Below, in pieces: positions 43,199-53,582 of a stretch of DNA of 64,000 bases (its first letter is position 1; each line of letters opens with the position of its first letter). Under the pieces are notes generated by a model. It saw only the letters and a program-made list of their open reading frames with translations, was not told the origin of the DNA and did no database searches. Made by a program: the position numbers and the translations under genes. This DNA is from G965276765 sp965276825 (GTDB lineage Bacteria; Actinomycetota; Acidimicrobiia; Acidimicrobiales; Palsa-688): assembly GCA_965276825.1 (NCBI GenBank), contig OZ255630.1, forward strand, positions 3,906,001-3,970,000, read 5' to 3'.

Positions 43199-43885
43199 GT
43201 GAGCGACTCGGAGGCGACCGGCGTCCGCCAGTTCCGCTTCGAGCCGCCGGCCGGGGCGACGACGGTGCTGCTCGTCCGTCACGGCGAGTCGGCCGCCGCC
43301 CGACCCGACGAGTCGTTCGACCTGGTCGGGGGTCACGGCGATCCCGCCCTCCACGAGGCCGGACGCGCCCAGGCGGAGCGGGTCGGCGAGCGGCTGGCCG
43401 GCCGCCACCTCGATGCGGTGTACGTGACCACGTTGCGGCGCACGGCAGAGACGGCCGCTCCCCTCGTGGCCAGGACCGGTGTGCCCGTCAGCGTGGAGCC
43501 CGACCTCCGGGAGGTCTTCCTCGGGGACTGGGAGGGCGGCCGGTACCGCCACCGGGTGCGCGATGGCGACCCGATCGCCCTGTCGGTCGCCACGGAGGAG
43601 CGGTGGGACCTCATCCCCGGAGCCGAGAGCGGCGCGGCCCTCACCGCCAGGACGGTCGCCGCGCTCGAGCGGATCGCCGGTCGCCACCTCGACAGCACCG
43701 TCGCGGTCTTCACCCACGGGGGGGTGATCGGTGCCGTGCTCGCCCACGCGACCAGGTCCCGGCCCTTCGCCTTCATCGGCGCCGACAACGCCTCGGTCTC
43801 CGAGATCGTCATCCATGCCGACCGTTGGGTGCTGCGCTGCTTCAACGACACCGCCCACCTGGCCGACCTCGACCTCGACCGATGA
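43199..43885 (+). CDS. histidine phosphatase superfamily protein
   Basis: A 228-residue phosphoglycerate-mutase-like phosphatase. The catalytic LLVRHGESAA (phospho-His, Arg, His, Gly) is near residue 22, the second Arg in YVTTLRRTAETAAPL, the Glu in LREVFLGDWEGG and the second catalytic His in VAVFTHGGVIGAVLA. Substrate unknown: members dephosphorylate sugar phosphates, nucleotides or proteins. Transcribed in the same direction as the upstream sigma factor but with its own leaderless start. Confidence 0.88.
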   Translation: MSDSEATGVRQFRFEPPAGATTVLLVRHGESAAARPDESFDLVGGHGDPALHEAGRAQAERVGERLAGRHLDAVYVTTLRRTAETAAPLVARTGVPVSVEPDLREVFLGDWEGGRYRHRVRDGDPIALSVATEERWDLIPGAESGAALTARTVAALERIAGRHLDSTVAVFTHGGVIGAVLAHATRSRPFAFIGADNASVSEIVIHADRWVLRCFNDTAHLADLDLDR

Positions 43886-44035
43886 CCGGGCGCGGCGGCT
43901 CGGCCTCGGGCCGTCTGGGTGTGCGGGCCACGTCGCCGCTAGCATCCCGCCCGGCGCGGCCCGGTGTCGGCGCTGCGGAAGTCGAGCCCTGTGGTCCGAG
44001 GAGGGGAGCCGGCGCCGCCTGCAGGAGGAGACGGG

Positions 44036-44419
44036 GTGTCCGCAGCCGAGACCATGGCCTTCGCGGTTGCGTGGGTGGCCCTCGCTGCGCTGCTCGCCTG
44101 GAGCATCCTGCGCGGCCCCGGTGGTCGCTGGCCGCGGCCGGGCGGGGCGGCTCCGGCGGTCGACCTCCGCGCCTCACCCGCGGTCACGGTGGCCGCACCT
44201 GAGCGGTGGCTGACCGTCGAGACCCTCGACGGGTCGGGCCCCGAGGTGGTCGCCGTCGGCGACCTGCTCGTCGCGGCTGCGCTGGCGGCCCGTGGGCTCG
44301 ATCCCGCCGTCCTGGCCCCGGGTGACGTCCGGGTGGAGGTCGCCGACGACATCGACGGCTCCGAGGTCACCCGGTTCCTGGTCAGGACCCGGGTGCTGGT
44401 CCGCCCGACGGCTTCCTAG
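44036..44419 (+). CDS. small single-pass membrane protein of unknown function
   Basis: A 127-residue protein with one N-terminal membrane helix (TMAFAVAWVALAALLAWSIL) and a globular C-terminal part with VTVAAPERWLTVETLDGSGPE. Start GTG 44036 is supported by GGAGGAG at 44023-44029; a longer reading from 43964 lacks such a site. I do not recognise a family. Between a histidine phosphatase and a sugar nucleotide epimerase on the opposite strand. Confidence 0.6.
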   Translation: MSAAETMAFAVAWVALAALLAWSILRGPGGRWPRPGGAAPAVDLRASPAVTVAAPERWLTVETLDGSGPEVVAVGDLLVAAALAARGLDPAVLAPGDVRVEVADDIDGSEVTRFLVRTRVLVRPTAS

Positions 44420-44440
44420 GCGCCGACCGCAGCGGGAGCC

Positions 44441-45403
44441 TCACGGCGCGGCCACCCTCGTCCGGAACCACTCGGTGGTCCGCTCGATCCCGGCCCTGAG
44501 CCCGACACGGGGCTCCCATCCGAGGGCCTGCGTGGCGAGGGTGATGTCCGGTCGGCGTTGCACGGGGTCGTCGACGGGAAGTGGAGGGTGCTCGATCGGT
44601 GATGCCGACCCGACGACGTCGAGCACGAGGGCGGCGAGGTCGGAGATGGTGATCTCGGAGGGATGGCCGACGTTGACCGGCCCCGCCAGGTCCGAGTCGA
44701 GCAGCGCGACGAGTCCCTCGACCTCGTCGTCGACGTAGCAGAAGCTGCGCGTCTGTGACCCGTCGCCGTAGACGGTGAGGGGCCGGCCGACGAGGGCCTG
44801 GGTGATGAAGTTGGACACCACCCGCCCGTCGCCTGGCCGCAGACGCGGCCCGTACGTGTTGAAGATCCGAACGATGGCCGTGTCCACCTCGCGGGTCCTG
44901 CGGTAGGCGCTGGTGAGCGCCTCGGCGAAGCGCTTGGCCTCGTCGTAGACACTGCGCGGTCCAACGGGATTGACGTGACCCCAGTAGGACTCGCGTTGGG
45001 GATGCTCGAGCGGATCGCCGTACACCTCGCTCGTGGACGCCAGCAGGAAGCGGGCGCCGTGACGCTCGGCGAGGTGGAGGGACCGGCGGGTCCCCTCGCT
45101 GCCGACGAGCAGCGTCTCGATGGGCAGGCGCAGGTAGTCGGGCGGCGAGGCGGCGCTGGCCAGGTGAGCGACCGCGGCCACGGGTCCATCGACGGGGATC
45201 TCCTCGGTGACATCGGCCGGGACGAAGCGGAATCCGTCATCGGTGCGGAGATGCCCGATGTTGTCGAGGGTCCCGGTGACCAGGTTGTCCACCGCGACGA
45301 CCTGCCGCCCCGCCCGGAGGAGGTGCTCGCAGAGGTGGGAGCCGAGGAATCCGGCGCCCCCGGTCACGACCACCGCGCCGTCCCCGTGTCGGTCGCCGCT
45401 CAT
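44441..45403 (-). CDS. NAD-dependent sugar nucleotide epimerase/dehydratase (UDP-glucuronate decarboxylase-like)
   Basis: A 320-residue extended SDR. The Rossmann motif VVVTGGAGFLGSHLCEHLL is at the N-terminus, LASAASPPDYLRLP and the catalytic STSEVYGDP...SVYDEAKRFAEAL (Ser/Tyr-x3-Lys) are intact, and FNTYGPRLRPGDGRVVSNF and SQTRSFCYVDDEVEGL follow. The R-S-x-Y-D-E-x-K-R segment matches UDP-xylose synthase/UDP-glucuronate decarboxylases more than 4-epimerases. The product is probably a precursor of cell-surface glycans. ATG 45403 gives a standard start; an in-frame ATG at 45490 would add 29 residues. Confidence 0.85.
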   Translation of the reverse strand: MSGDRHGDGAVVVTGGAGFLGSHLCEHLLRAGRQVVAVDNLVTGTLDNIGHLRTDDGFRFVPADVTEEIPVDGPVAAVAHLASAASPPDYLRLPIETLLVGSEGTRRSLHLAERHGARFLLASTSEVYGDPLEHPQRESYWGHVNPVGPRSVYDEAKRFAEALTSAYRRTREVDTAIVRIFNTYGPRLRPGDGRVVSNFITQALVGRPLTVYGDGSQTRSFCYVDDEVEGLVALLDSDLAGPVNVGHPSEITISDLAALVLDVVGSASPIEHPPLPVDDPVQRRPDITLATQALGWEPRVGLRAGIERTTEWFRTRVAAP

Positions 45404-45554
45404 CTCGGCCGCCCGGACCCCGGTCCGACCCGGCGTGCACCTGTCGCGGTCCTCAGGGTCGTCCCTCCCGATCTGGCGTCGTGCGACCATAGCGCCGCCT
45501 GCTCCTTCCGGTCCCCCACGGAATGCGAGGGGGCGTCGGCGGGGTTGACCGGGC

Positions 45555-45836
45555 GTGGACATCGCCGATCCGAGCCCCAAGCCCGTCGTGTACTGGCGGC
45601 CCGGCTGCCCCTTCTGCTCCATCCTGCGCAGGAAGCTGAGTCGTCTCGGGGTGGAGACCGTCGAGGTCGACATCTGGGCGGATCCGGCGGCCGCCGCCAC
45701 CGTCAGGGCCATCACCGGCGGGGACGAGACGGTCCCGACGGTCGTCGTCGGCGCGACCGCCCTGGTCAACCCGAGCGCCAAGGAGGTTGCCGCCATCGTC
45801 GGGCGAGGCCAAGGTCCGCCGCCGACGTCGCCGTAG
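45555..45836 (+). CDS. glutaredoxin-like protein (mycoredoxin type)
   Basis: A 93-residue thioredoxin-fold protein. VVYWRPGCPFCSILRRKLSR contains the CxxC active site (C-P-F-C) and TVPTVVVGATALVNPS holds the cis-Pro and the C-terminal glutathione/mycothiol-binding region. In actinobacteria such proteins reduce mycothiol-mixed disulfides; the DETVPTVVV pattern resembles mycoredoxin-1. GTG 45555. It stands alone beside the epimerase. Confidence 0.82.
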   Translation: MDIADPSPKPVVYWRPGCPFCSILRRKLSRLGVETVEVDIWADPAAAATVRAITGGDETVPTVVVGATALVNPSAKEVAAIVGRGQGPPPTSP

Positions 45837-45960
45837 GGGCACCGGGGGACCTCATAGGAGGAATAGTCGCGAGGGGATCGCGGTTCTATTCAGGTGAAGA
45901 GCCCCAGACGAGCCCTTTGACAACGGGAGTTGCCTTCCCTCCTCATCCAGGAGTGTCATC

Positions 45961-46368
45961 ATGCATGCTCGGTTCGTACAGTCGTCGCTTCTTGCGCTTG
46001 CCGGCGGCTTCGTGGTGGTGGCGTCACAGGCGTTCACCGCCGGCGTGACGGCATGGATCGCCTTTGCTCTCGGCATCGGCGCCATCGTCGCCGCAGCCGT
46101 CCCCTCCGTGTTCGGCGCACGGCGTTGGGTCCTTGCGCTCGATGCCGTGACCGGTGTGCTCGGAGCGTGGACCGTCGTGGCCAGCCTCGTGTTCAGCGGT
46201 GGCGTCGTGCGGTGGCTGTCCTTCGCCGAAGGCGCCGGTTTCGTCGCCCTGGCCCTCGCCGGCTCGACCGTCGACCACGTCCTCCTGGCGAGGAGCGCCC
46301 GGCGCAGCCCGGCCCGTGACGCCGAGGTGGCCACGTCCGTCGAGCGTCCGACCGCCATCGCCGCCTGA
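45961..46368 (+). CDS. four-helix membrane protein of unknown function
   Basis: A 135-residue integral membrane protein with four predicted helices (about residues 8-27, 31-50, 57-75 and 82-105) and a short charged tail. Each helix pair is similarly spaced, but no conserved family signature is recognised. The region before it (45841-45960) has a TTGACA hexamer at 45917-45922 but only a poor -10 match downstream, so its promoter is unresolved. Followed by a strong terminator. Confidence 0.6.
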   Translation: MHARFVQSSLLALAGGFVVVASQAFTAGVTAWIAFALGIGAIVAAAVPSVFGARRWVLALDAVTGVLGAWTVVASLVFSGGVVRWLSFAEGAGFVALALAGSTVDHVLLARSARRSPARDAEVATSVERPTAIAA

Positions 46369-46390
46369 CGCAACACCGCACCCGCACCGA

Positions 46391-46422
46391 GACGAGGACC
46401 CGGGGAGACCCGGGTCCTCGTC
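46391..46422 (+). terminator. strong 14-bp hairpin after the membrane protein gene
   Basis: GACGAGGACCCGGG (46391-46404) pairs perfectly with CCCGGGTCCTCGTC (46409-46422) around the 4-nt loop GAGA. No T-tract, but the longest perfect stem in the window. Confidence 0.75.
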
Positions 46423-46462
46423 GCGTCCGCACGTCGTCGTGTCCGGCCTCCCCCCGGACGTG

Positions 46463-46502
46463 AGCAAAAGTGCTGGACAGATGTGCAAACAGGGTGTACG
46501 GT
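46463..46502 (+). promoter_or_regulatory. promoter and candidate operator of the polyol operon
   Basis: TGGACA (46474-46479) and TACGGT (46497-46502) are 17 nt apart. An imperfect dyad AGCAAAAGTGCT (46463-46474) overlaps the -35, and TGTGCAAAC (46483-46491) lies in the spacer; these are candidate sites for the SorC-family regulator encoded at 51082. The leader of about 35 nt carries the AGGGAGGGAAGG ribosome site. Confidence 0.5.
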
Positions 46503-46543
46503 GACCTCGAGTGGTCCGGGGGAACGGTCGAGGGAGGGAAGGC

Positions 46544-47617
46544 ATGGGCGACACCATCGCTGCTGTCGTGTGTCACGGCCCGGAGGACTATCGCCTCCAG
46601 GAGGTGCCGCGACCGGTGCCGGGACGGGGCGAGGCCCTCGTCGCCGTCGAGGCGGTGGGGATCTGCGGGAGCGACCTCAAGTGCTTCCATGGCGCCCCCA
46701 AGTTTTGGGGTGACACCGACCATCCCGCATGGGCCCAGACGGGCGTGATCCCCGGGCACGAGTTCGTGGGCACGGTCGTCGACCTCGACGACGCGGCGCA
46801 CGCCAGCTGGGGGGTCCAGGTCGGTGACCGGGTCGTGTCGGAGCAGATCGTGCCGTGCTGGGAGTGCCGTTACTGCCGCAGGGGCGAGTACTGGATGTGC
46901 CAGGTGCACGACATCTACGGGTTCCGCCGGGCGACGCCAGGTGCGATGTCGCCGTTGATGGTCTTCCCCCGCAACGCCCTCGTGCACCAGATCTCCAAGG
47001 ACCTGCCCGCACCCCATGCCGCTTTCGCCGAGCCCCTGTCGTGCTCGCTGCACGCGGTGGAGCGCGCAGGGGTGCGATTCGAGGACACGGTGGTCGTCGC
47101 AGGCTGCGGTCCGATCGGGCTCGGCATGGTCGCCGGCGCCGCGGCCCGCGGACCCGCCCACGTGGTCGCGCTGGACGCATCCGACGAGCGCCTCGAGCTG
47201 GCCAAGCTCTGCGGCGCCGACACGATCGTCAACATCACGAGGGAGCAGCCCGACGGGATCATCGCCGACTTCACGTCCGGGTACGGCGCCGACGTCTACC
47301 TCGAGGCGAGCGGCCATCCCGCCGCCATCTCGCAGGGTCTGCGACTCCTGCGCAAGCTCGGCACCTTCGTGGAGTACAGCGTGTTCGGTGCCCCGGCCAC
47401 CGTCGACTGGACGGTGATCGGCGACGACAAGGAGCTCGACATCCGAGGTGCCCATCTCGGCCCGCACTGCTGGCCGGCGGCCATCCGGATGCTCGAGTCC
47501 GGAACGCTGCCGCTCGAGCGGATCTGCTCCCGCCAGCTACCGCTGGCCGATTTCCGCGACGGCCTCGACCTGGTCGACGACGGCACCCGCAGCGTCAAGG
47601 TCAGCCTCATCCCATGA
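46544..47617 (+). CDS. zinc-dependent polyol dehydrogenase (erythritol/L-threitol dehydrogenase-like)
   Basis: A 357-residue medium-chain alcohol dehydrogenase. Catalytic zinc ligands are in GICGSDLKCFHG and IPGHEFVGTV; the structural-zinc cysteines are in PCWECRYCRRGEYWMCQ; the NAD site is VVAGCGPIGLGM. The pattern is close to the EltD/polyol dehydrogenase subgroup that oxidises threitol or erythritol. First gene of the operon 46544-52086, with the ABC importer and SorC regulator, so it oxidises the imported polyol. The start ATG has GGGAGGGAAGG upstream. Confidence 0.85.
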   Translation: MGDTIAAVVCHGPEDYRLQEVPRPVPGRGEALVAVEAVGICGSDLKCFHGAPKFWGDTDHPAWAQTGVIPGHEFVGTVVDLDDAAHASWGVQVGDRVVSEQIVPCWECRYCRRGEYWMCQVHDIYGFRRATPGAMSPLMVFPRNALVHQISKDLPAPHAAFAEPLSCSLHAVERAGVRFEDTVVVAGCGPIGLGMVAGAAARGPAHVVALDASDERLELAKLCGADTIVNITREQPDGIIADFTSGYGADVYLEASGHPAAISQGLRLLRKLGTFVEYSVFGAPATVDWTVIGDDKELDIRGAHLGPHCWPAAIRMLESGTLPLERICSRQLPLADFRDGLDLVDDGTRSVKVSLIP

Positions 47618-47670
47618 GCTCCACCTCTCCCCACGCCGACCAACGTCTCTCCAGAAAGGCATCTCCGACC

Positions 47671-48846
47671 ATGCTCGCTCACCGGAAGCTCCGCACCGCC
47701 GCCGTCGCCGCCGTCCCGCTCGTCGCGCTGGGTCTCGCCGCCTGCGGCTCGTCATCGACGACGGCCAGCCCGTCCACCACCGCGGCACCCGCTTCACCCA
47801 ACCCGTCCTCGTCGTCCACCACGGCCGGGTCGACCGGCGGCGGATCAGGCACCCTCACCGGCTCCGACACGGTGGCGTTCCTGATGCCCGACGAGGCGTC
47901 GACCCGATACGTCACCTACGACATCCCCAGCTTCAAGTCGGAGATGAAGACGCTCTGCCCGGGGTGCAAGGTGATCGCCGAGGACGCCAACGGCGACGCC
48001 AACCTGCAGAAGCAGCAGTTCGAGGCGGCGCTCTCCCAGGGCGCGAAGGCCGTCGTCATCGACGCGGTGGACTCCGCCTCCGCCGCCTCGGTGGTCAACC
48101 AGGCCCAGGCGCAGGGCGTCAAGGTCGTCTCCTACGACCGGCCCATCCCCACCATCAAGACCAACTACTACGTCTCGTTCGACAACCAGGTCGTCGGTGC
48201 GACCATCGCCAAGGCGGAGATCGACCACCTGAAGGCGACGGGTGCCACCGCCAAGGGCGGCATCCTCCTGGTCAACGGCTCCCCGACCGACGCGGCCGCC
48301 GGCCTGATCAAGAAGGGCGTCCACAGCGTGGTCGACACGAGCGGGGTCAAGGTGCTCGCCGAGTACGACACCCCCGACTGGACGCCGGCGCTCGCCCAGT
48401 CCTGGGTCGCCAGCCAGGTGACCAGGTTCGGCTCGAAGATCGTCGGCGTCGTCGCGGCCAACGACGGCACGGGAACGGCGGCGGTCGCCGCCTTCCAGGC
48501 CGCCAACGTCAAGCCCGTGCCACCGACGACGGGCAACGACGCGACCCTCGCGGGCGTGCAGCTGCTGCTCAACGGGGACATGTACGTCACCATCTCCAAG
48601 CCCGGCAAGACCGAGGCCGACGCCGCGGCCCACGCGGTGACCGATCTGCTGCAGGGCAAGACGCCCTCACTGCAGGCCGGTGGTCACGTCAAGACGGTCT
48701 TCGGGACTCCGTCGCAGCTCTTCCCGCCGGTCCTCATCACCGCGCAGAACGTCGAGAGCCAACTGGTCAACACCGGCTTCCTCAAGGCGTCGGCCATCTG
48801 CACGTCCACCTACGCGGCCGCCTGCACCAGGTACGGCGTCCACTAG
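47671..48846 (+). CDS. sugar/polyol ABC transporter substrate-binding lipoprotein
   Basis: A 391-residue type I periplasmic-binding-fold lipoprotein. A signal of 24 residues ends with LGLAAC (lipid-anchored C25); a Ser/Thr/Pro-rich linker (SSTTASPSTTAAPAS) follows; the binding domain opens TVAFLMPDEASTRYVTYD and contains VIDAVDSASAASVVNQA and VVAANDGTGTAAVAAFQAA, as in ribose/xylose/polyol receptors. ATG 47671 gives a proper signal peptide; the ATG 47614, which overlaps the dehydrogenase stop, would add 19 residues and weaken it. Confidence 0.88.
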   Translation: MLAHRKLRTAAVAAVPLVALGLAACGSSSTTASPSTTAAPASPNPSSSSTTAGSTGGGSGTLTGSDTVAFLMPDEASTRYVTYDIPSFKSEMKTLCPGCKVIAEDANGDANLQKQQFEAALSQGAKAVVIDAVDSASAASVVNQAQAQGVKVVSYDRPIPTIKTNYYVSFDNQVVGATIAKAEIDHLKATGATAKGGILLVNGSPTDAAAGLIKKGVHSVVDTSGVKVLAEYDTPDWTPALAQSWVASQVTRFGSKIVGVVAANDGTGTAAVAAFQAANVKPVPPTTGNDATLAGVQLLLNGDMYVTISKPGKTEADAAAHAVTDLLQGKTPSLQAGGHVKTVFGTPSQLFPPVLITAQNVESQLVNTGFLKASAICTSTYAAACTRYGVH

Positions 48847-48891
48847 ACGTGGGACCGGGCGCACACGACGACGACGCAAAGGGGGGGTTGC

Positions 48892-49775
<884 letters not shown>

Positions 49776-49779
<4 letters not shown>

Positions 49780-51041
49780 CCCAGACGCCCACCCGTGAAC
49801 CGCTGGGCGAAGGCCCCCCGCCCCTCGACCGCGCCGACGGCCGGGTGCTGCGCCCGACCGACATCGGCGGCACCGTCCGCGGGCTGGCTGACCGCGTGCG
49901 CTCGGGCGACATCGGCACGCTGCCGGTGATCGGTGGCCTGGTGATCGTCTGCGTCGTCTTCCAGAGCCTCAACAGCGTCTTCCTGAGCAGCCGCAACCTG
50001 GTGGAGCTGTTGGTGCAGTTGGCCCCGACGGGTGTCATCGCCCTCGGCATCGTCATGGTCCTGCTGGTCGGCGAGATCGACCTGTCGGTCGGGTCGATGA
50101 GCGGGGTGTCGTCCGCCGTCGTGGCCATCCTCTTCGTCAACCACGGCCTGCCGGTGGCCGTCGCCATCGTCGTCGCCGTGGCGACCGGCGTGGTGGTGGG
50201 CGTCGTCTACTCGGTCATGTACAACCGCTTCGGCGTGCCGAGCTTCGTGGTCAGCCTGGCCGGCCTGCTCTCGTTGCTCGGCGTGCAGCTCCGGCTGCTC
50301 GGGTCGGCGGGGTCGATCAACATCCCCTTCGCCGCCTTCCTCGGCAAGTTCGGCAACTCGCTGTTCCTCCCCGGCTGGCTGAGCTACGTGCTGAGCGCGG
50401 CGGCGGGGGCCGCGGTCGTGGTCATCGGGATCGGTCGCCGCCGGAGTCGGGAGGCCGCTGGCCTGTCGGCGCAACCGGCCGCCGGGATCATCGCCAAGGG
50501 GGTGGTGCTCGCCGCCGCCCTGCTGGTCATGACCTGGTACCTCGACCGGAGCCGGGGCGTCAGCTGGATGTTCTTCTTCTTCCTGGCCCTCGTCATCGTG
50601 ATGGACTACGCGCTGACCCGCACCGGGTGGGGCCGGTCGGTGTTCGCCGTCGGCGGCAACGCCGAGGCCGCCAGGCGAGCGGGCATCAAGGTCGACCGGA
50701 TCTACCTGTCGGCGTTCGTGCTCTGCTCCACCTTCGCCGCCGTGGGCGGGGTGCTCGAGGCGGCCTACGGGATCGCGGCGAGCAACCAGACCGGCACCGG
50801 CAACGTCAACCTCGACGCCATCGCCGCGGCGGTCATCGGGGGCACCAGCCTCTTCGGCGGCCGGGGGAGCGCCTGGGCGGCGCTGCTCGGGATGCTGGTG
50901 ATCGAATCGATCTCCAGCGGGCTCTCGCTGCTCAGCCCGAGCCCCGACGTGCTCTACATCGTGACCGGTCTGGTCCTGCTGCTCTCCGTGGCCCTCGACT
51001 CCGTCGCCCGCCGGTCGCGCCTCTCCCACGGGCGCGGCTGA
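49776..51041 (+). CDS. ABC transporter permease (XylH/RbsC-type)
   Basis: A 421-residue permease with about 10 membrane helices. The family hallmarks are GEIDLSVGSMSGVSSAVVAI (helix 3), RFGVPSFVVSLAGLLSLLG, and the loop SVFAVGGNAEAARRAGIKVD that docks the ATPase, followed by AAVIGGTSLFGGRGSAWAALLG near the end. A 40-residue extra-long N-terminus precedes the first helix. It forms the channel for the substrate captured by the lipoprotein at 47671. Confidence 0.92.
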
Positions 51042-51068
51042 TCGGGGATCGGCCGGAGGGGCATCCGG

Positions 51069-51074
51069 TACGAT
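51069..51074 (+). promoter_or_regulatory. -10 box TACGAT, leaderless start of the SorC gene
   Basis: TACGAT ends 7 nt before the GTG at 51082, with no ribosome site. It allows the regulator to be expressed apart from the transport operon. Confidence 0.5.
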
Positions 51075-51081
51075 CCCGATC

Positions 51082-52086
51082 GTGGCTCGAGCGTCGGACC
51101 GGCGATCGAGCCCGACGGTGACGGCCGTGCCGGGCGAGCGCAGCGCGACCGGCTCGTCGGTGTCGTTGATGTACGCCGCCGCGTCGATGTACTACCTCGA
51201 GGACGCCAATCAGGCCGAGATCGCCGCCCGGCTCGGCACCAGCCGCCCGACGGTCAGCCGACTGCTGGCCGAGGCTCGCCGGCGTGGCATCGTCCGCATC
51301 GAGATCATCGCCCCCCCAGAGATCCACCAGACCGGGCTGGCCGAGCGGGCCGCTGCCGCCCTCGGCCTCCGCACGGTGCACGTCGCCCCCTCCGTCCCTC
51401 CCGGTCTCGGCGGGGCGTCCCTCGCGCCTGCCGTCTCGGCCGCCATCGGGCAGGTGGGGCTGCGATCCGGCGACGTGCTCCTGGTGTCGTCGGGGCGCAC
51501 CGTCTTCGAGGTGTCGCAGGCCGAGCTGCCGCAGCTGCCCGGCGTGGTGGTGGCGCCCACGATCGGGGGCCACGACGAGCCCGAGAGCTGGTACCAGCCC
51601 AACGAGATCGTGCGGCACCTGGCCGCCAAGGTCGGCGCCACGCCCCACTTCCTCTTCGCCCCCGCCATGCCGAGCGCCACCCTCTACGCCTCGCTCATGG
51701 CGGACGAGAGCACGCGGCGGGTCCTCGACCTGTGGGCCATGGCCAGGTGCGTGATCCTCGGTGTCGGTGCGCCGCCGCTCAGCCGGTCGTCGCTCCCCGG
51801 CTTCGTCGAGCGCAGCCCCTCGCTGCGCAACGCCGTCGGCGACGTCTGCTCGCGCTTCTACGACCGACTCGGCCGGCCGGTGCCGTGGCCGGGCGCGGAG
51901 CGTCTCGTCGCTCTGCCGTTGGAGGCGTTGGCGAATGTCCCCGTCTCGATCGCCGTCGCCTACGGAGAGGGCAAGGTGGCCGCCTTGTTGGCCGGGGCGC
52001 ACGCCGGGTACTTCAACGAGCTCGTCACCGACGCTCCGACCGCCGCGGCGCTGGTCGATGCGGCGGAGTCGCTCGAGGAGGTCTAG
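51082..52086 (+). CDS. SorC/DeoR-type sugar-responsive regulator
   Basis: A 334-residue SorC-family regulator. The N-terminal HTH is ANQAEIAARLGTSRPTVSRL followed by LAEARRRGIVRIEI (residues about 42-74); the C-terminal ligand-binding domain resembles sugar phosphate isomerases (LRSGDVLLVSSGRTVFEVSQ; VVVAPTIGGHDEPESWYQPN). In related polyol operons such regulators bind a phosphorylated sugar and repress. It probably controls the operon starting at 46544 via the candidate operator there. Its last 4 bases overlap the 3' end of the FGGY kinase on the opposite strand. Confidence 0.85.
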   Translation: MARASDRRSSPTVTAVPGERSATGSSVSLMYAAASMYYLEDANQAEIAARLGTSRPTVSRLLAEARRRGIVRIEIIAPPEIHQTGLAERAAAALGLRTVHVAPSVPPGLGGASLAPAVSAAIGQVGLRSGDVLLVSSGRTVFEVSQAELPQLPGVVVAPTIGGHDEPESWYQPNEIVRHLAAKVGATPHFLFAPAMPSATLYASLMADESTRRVLDLWAMARCVILGVGAPPLSRSSLPGFVERSPSLRNAVGDVCSRFYDRLGRPVPWPGAERLVALPLEALANVPVSIAVAYGEGKVAALLAGAHAGYFNELVTDAPTAAALVDAAESLEEV

Positions 52087-53576
52087 CGGGGCTCGTTCGA
52101 CTGCAGTCCGGCCAAGCGGTGGACGACGTCCCGCGTCGCCGGGTACAACGACGCGAAGTCGGCGAACATCCGATCGTAGAGATCCTTGCGGCCGGCGTCG
52201 GGCTCGACCGTGCGTGCGGCCCTGGCCCAGTCGGTGTCCTCGGGGACCTGCCCGGTCCCGATCGCGGCCAGCAGGGCATCCCCGTAGCTGGCGCCGATCG
52301 TCTGCGCCGGCAGCACCTGCGGGCGGCCGGTGACGTCGCTGACGATCTGGGTCCACAGGCCGCCCTGCGTGCCGCCGCCGACCGCCACCAGACGTTCCGA
52401 TGTCCCGGCACAGGCATCGAGCAGCTCGAGGATCTGGCGGATGCCGAAGGCGATGCCCTCGCAGGCGGCCCGGTACAGGTGGCCGCGCCGATGTCGCAGG
52501 GTCAGCCCGGCGACCACCCCGCGCGCCTCGGGATCGAAGATCGGCGTGCGCTCGCCGGCGAAGTAGGGGAGCAGCAGGAGGCCGTCGGCACCGGGCGGGG
52601 TGCTCGCGGCCTCGGCGACCAGCACCTCGTAGGGGGCCTCGCCGGTCAGGTCCCGGATCCAGCCGGTCAGCGTCCCGGAGGTCGCCATGCCCGCAGCGAG
52701 GGTGTAGGTGCCTGGCTCGACGCCGCAGGTGGTCCACAACATGGGGTGGGAGGCCAGCTCCGGCAGCACCTCGACGAAGAACATGGTCGACCCGTACATC
52801 AGCATGAGGCTGCCGGGGCGGCGCACCCCGGCGCTGAAGGCCTCCGCCCACGCGTCGATGGTCCCGGCCACGACGGGCGTCCCTCGGGCGAGACCCGTCT
52901 CCGCGGCGGCTCGCGCGTGCACGTGGCCGACGACGTCGCTCGGCCAGGCCAGCCGGGGCATCTCCACGCCCGAGGCGATGTCGTCGACCCAGTCCTCCTG
53001 CCAGGTCCGCCGGCGGATGTCGTAGAGCGGGTCGCACTGGCTGGCGGTGTGGTGGTCGAGGACGTACTCGCCCGTGAGGCGGCCCACGGCGTAGGAGTTG
53101 GCGTTGTACCAACGTCTCGTGGCCGCCCACACCTCCGGCTCGTGACGCCGCAGCCAGAGCATCTTGGGCCCGACCGCCTGCGTCGACAGGGCCGTTCCCC
53201 CCCGCTCGATGATGCGGTCGGCTCCGTACCTGGCGGTCAGCTCGTCGATCTCCGCGGTCGCCCGCATGTCGATGCCGTAGAGGATCGCCGGCCGGAGGGG
53301 GCGATCCTCGTCGTCGCAGACGAGCAGGCACGGGCCGACGCCGCTGACGCCGACCCCGATGATCCGCTGCTCGCCGGCCGCGGCCACCAGCTCGCGGGCC
53401 ACGGAGACCAGGTCACCGCCCCACACGGCGTCCGCGTCGACCTCGGCCCAACCGGGCCGGGGGAGGGACATCGAGTGGGGACGCTGCGTGCTGGCCACGA
53501 CCGTGCCGTCCGGCGTGGTCAGCACCCCCTTGGTGCTGGAGGTCCCCATGTCGATGCCGAGGAGCAGCTCCTTCAC
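52083..53576 (-). CDS. FGGY-family carbohydrate kinase (xylulokinase-like)
   Basis: A 497-residue kinase. IDMGTSSTKGVLTTPDG is the N-terminal phosphate loop, GTIDAWAEAFSAGVRRPGSL holds the catalytic Asp, and RLVAVGGGTQGGLWTQIVSD the ATP-binding adenosine loop. It phosphorylates a ketose or polyol oxidised by the dehydrogenase of the same locus; xylulose or erythrulose are the likely substrates given the EltD-like partner. GTG 53576 is set by the leaderless box. Convergent with the SorC gene. Confidence 0.85.
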   Translation of the reverse strand: MKELLLGIDMGTSSTKGVLTTPDGTVVASTQRPHSMSLPRPGWAEVDADAVWGGDLVSVARELVAAAGEQRIIGVGVSGVGPCLLVCDDEDRPLRPAILYGIDMRATAEIDELTARYGADRIIERGGTALSTQAVGPKMLWLRRHEPEVWAATRRWYNANSYAVGRLTGEYVLDHHTASQCDPLYDIRRRTWQEDWVDDIASGVEMPRLAWPSDVVGHVHARAAAETGLARGTPVVAGTIDAWAEAFSAGVRRPGSLMLMYGSTMFFVEVLPELASHPMLWTTCGVEPGTYTLAAGMATSGTLTGWIRDLTGEAPYEVLVAEAASTPPGADGLLLLPYFAGERTPIFDPEARGVVAGLTLRHRRGHLYRAACEGIAFGIRQILELLDACAGTSERLVAVGGGTQGGLWTQIVSDVTGRPQVLPAQTIGASYGDALLAAIGTGQVPEDTDWARAARTVEPDAGRKDLYDRMFADFASLYPATRDVVHRLAGLQSNEPR

Positions 53577-53582
53577 GTGGGC

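Noticed and set aside
45868..45882. CGCGA/TCGCG inverted repeat upstream of the membrane protein at 45961
   Set aside because: Five-base arms are expected by chance in G+C-rich DNA and no regulator gene or promoter element supports it.
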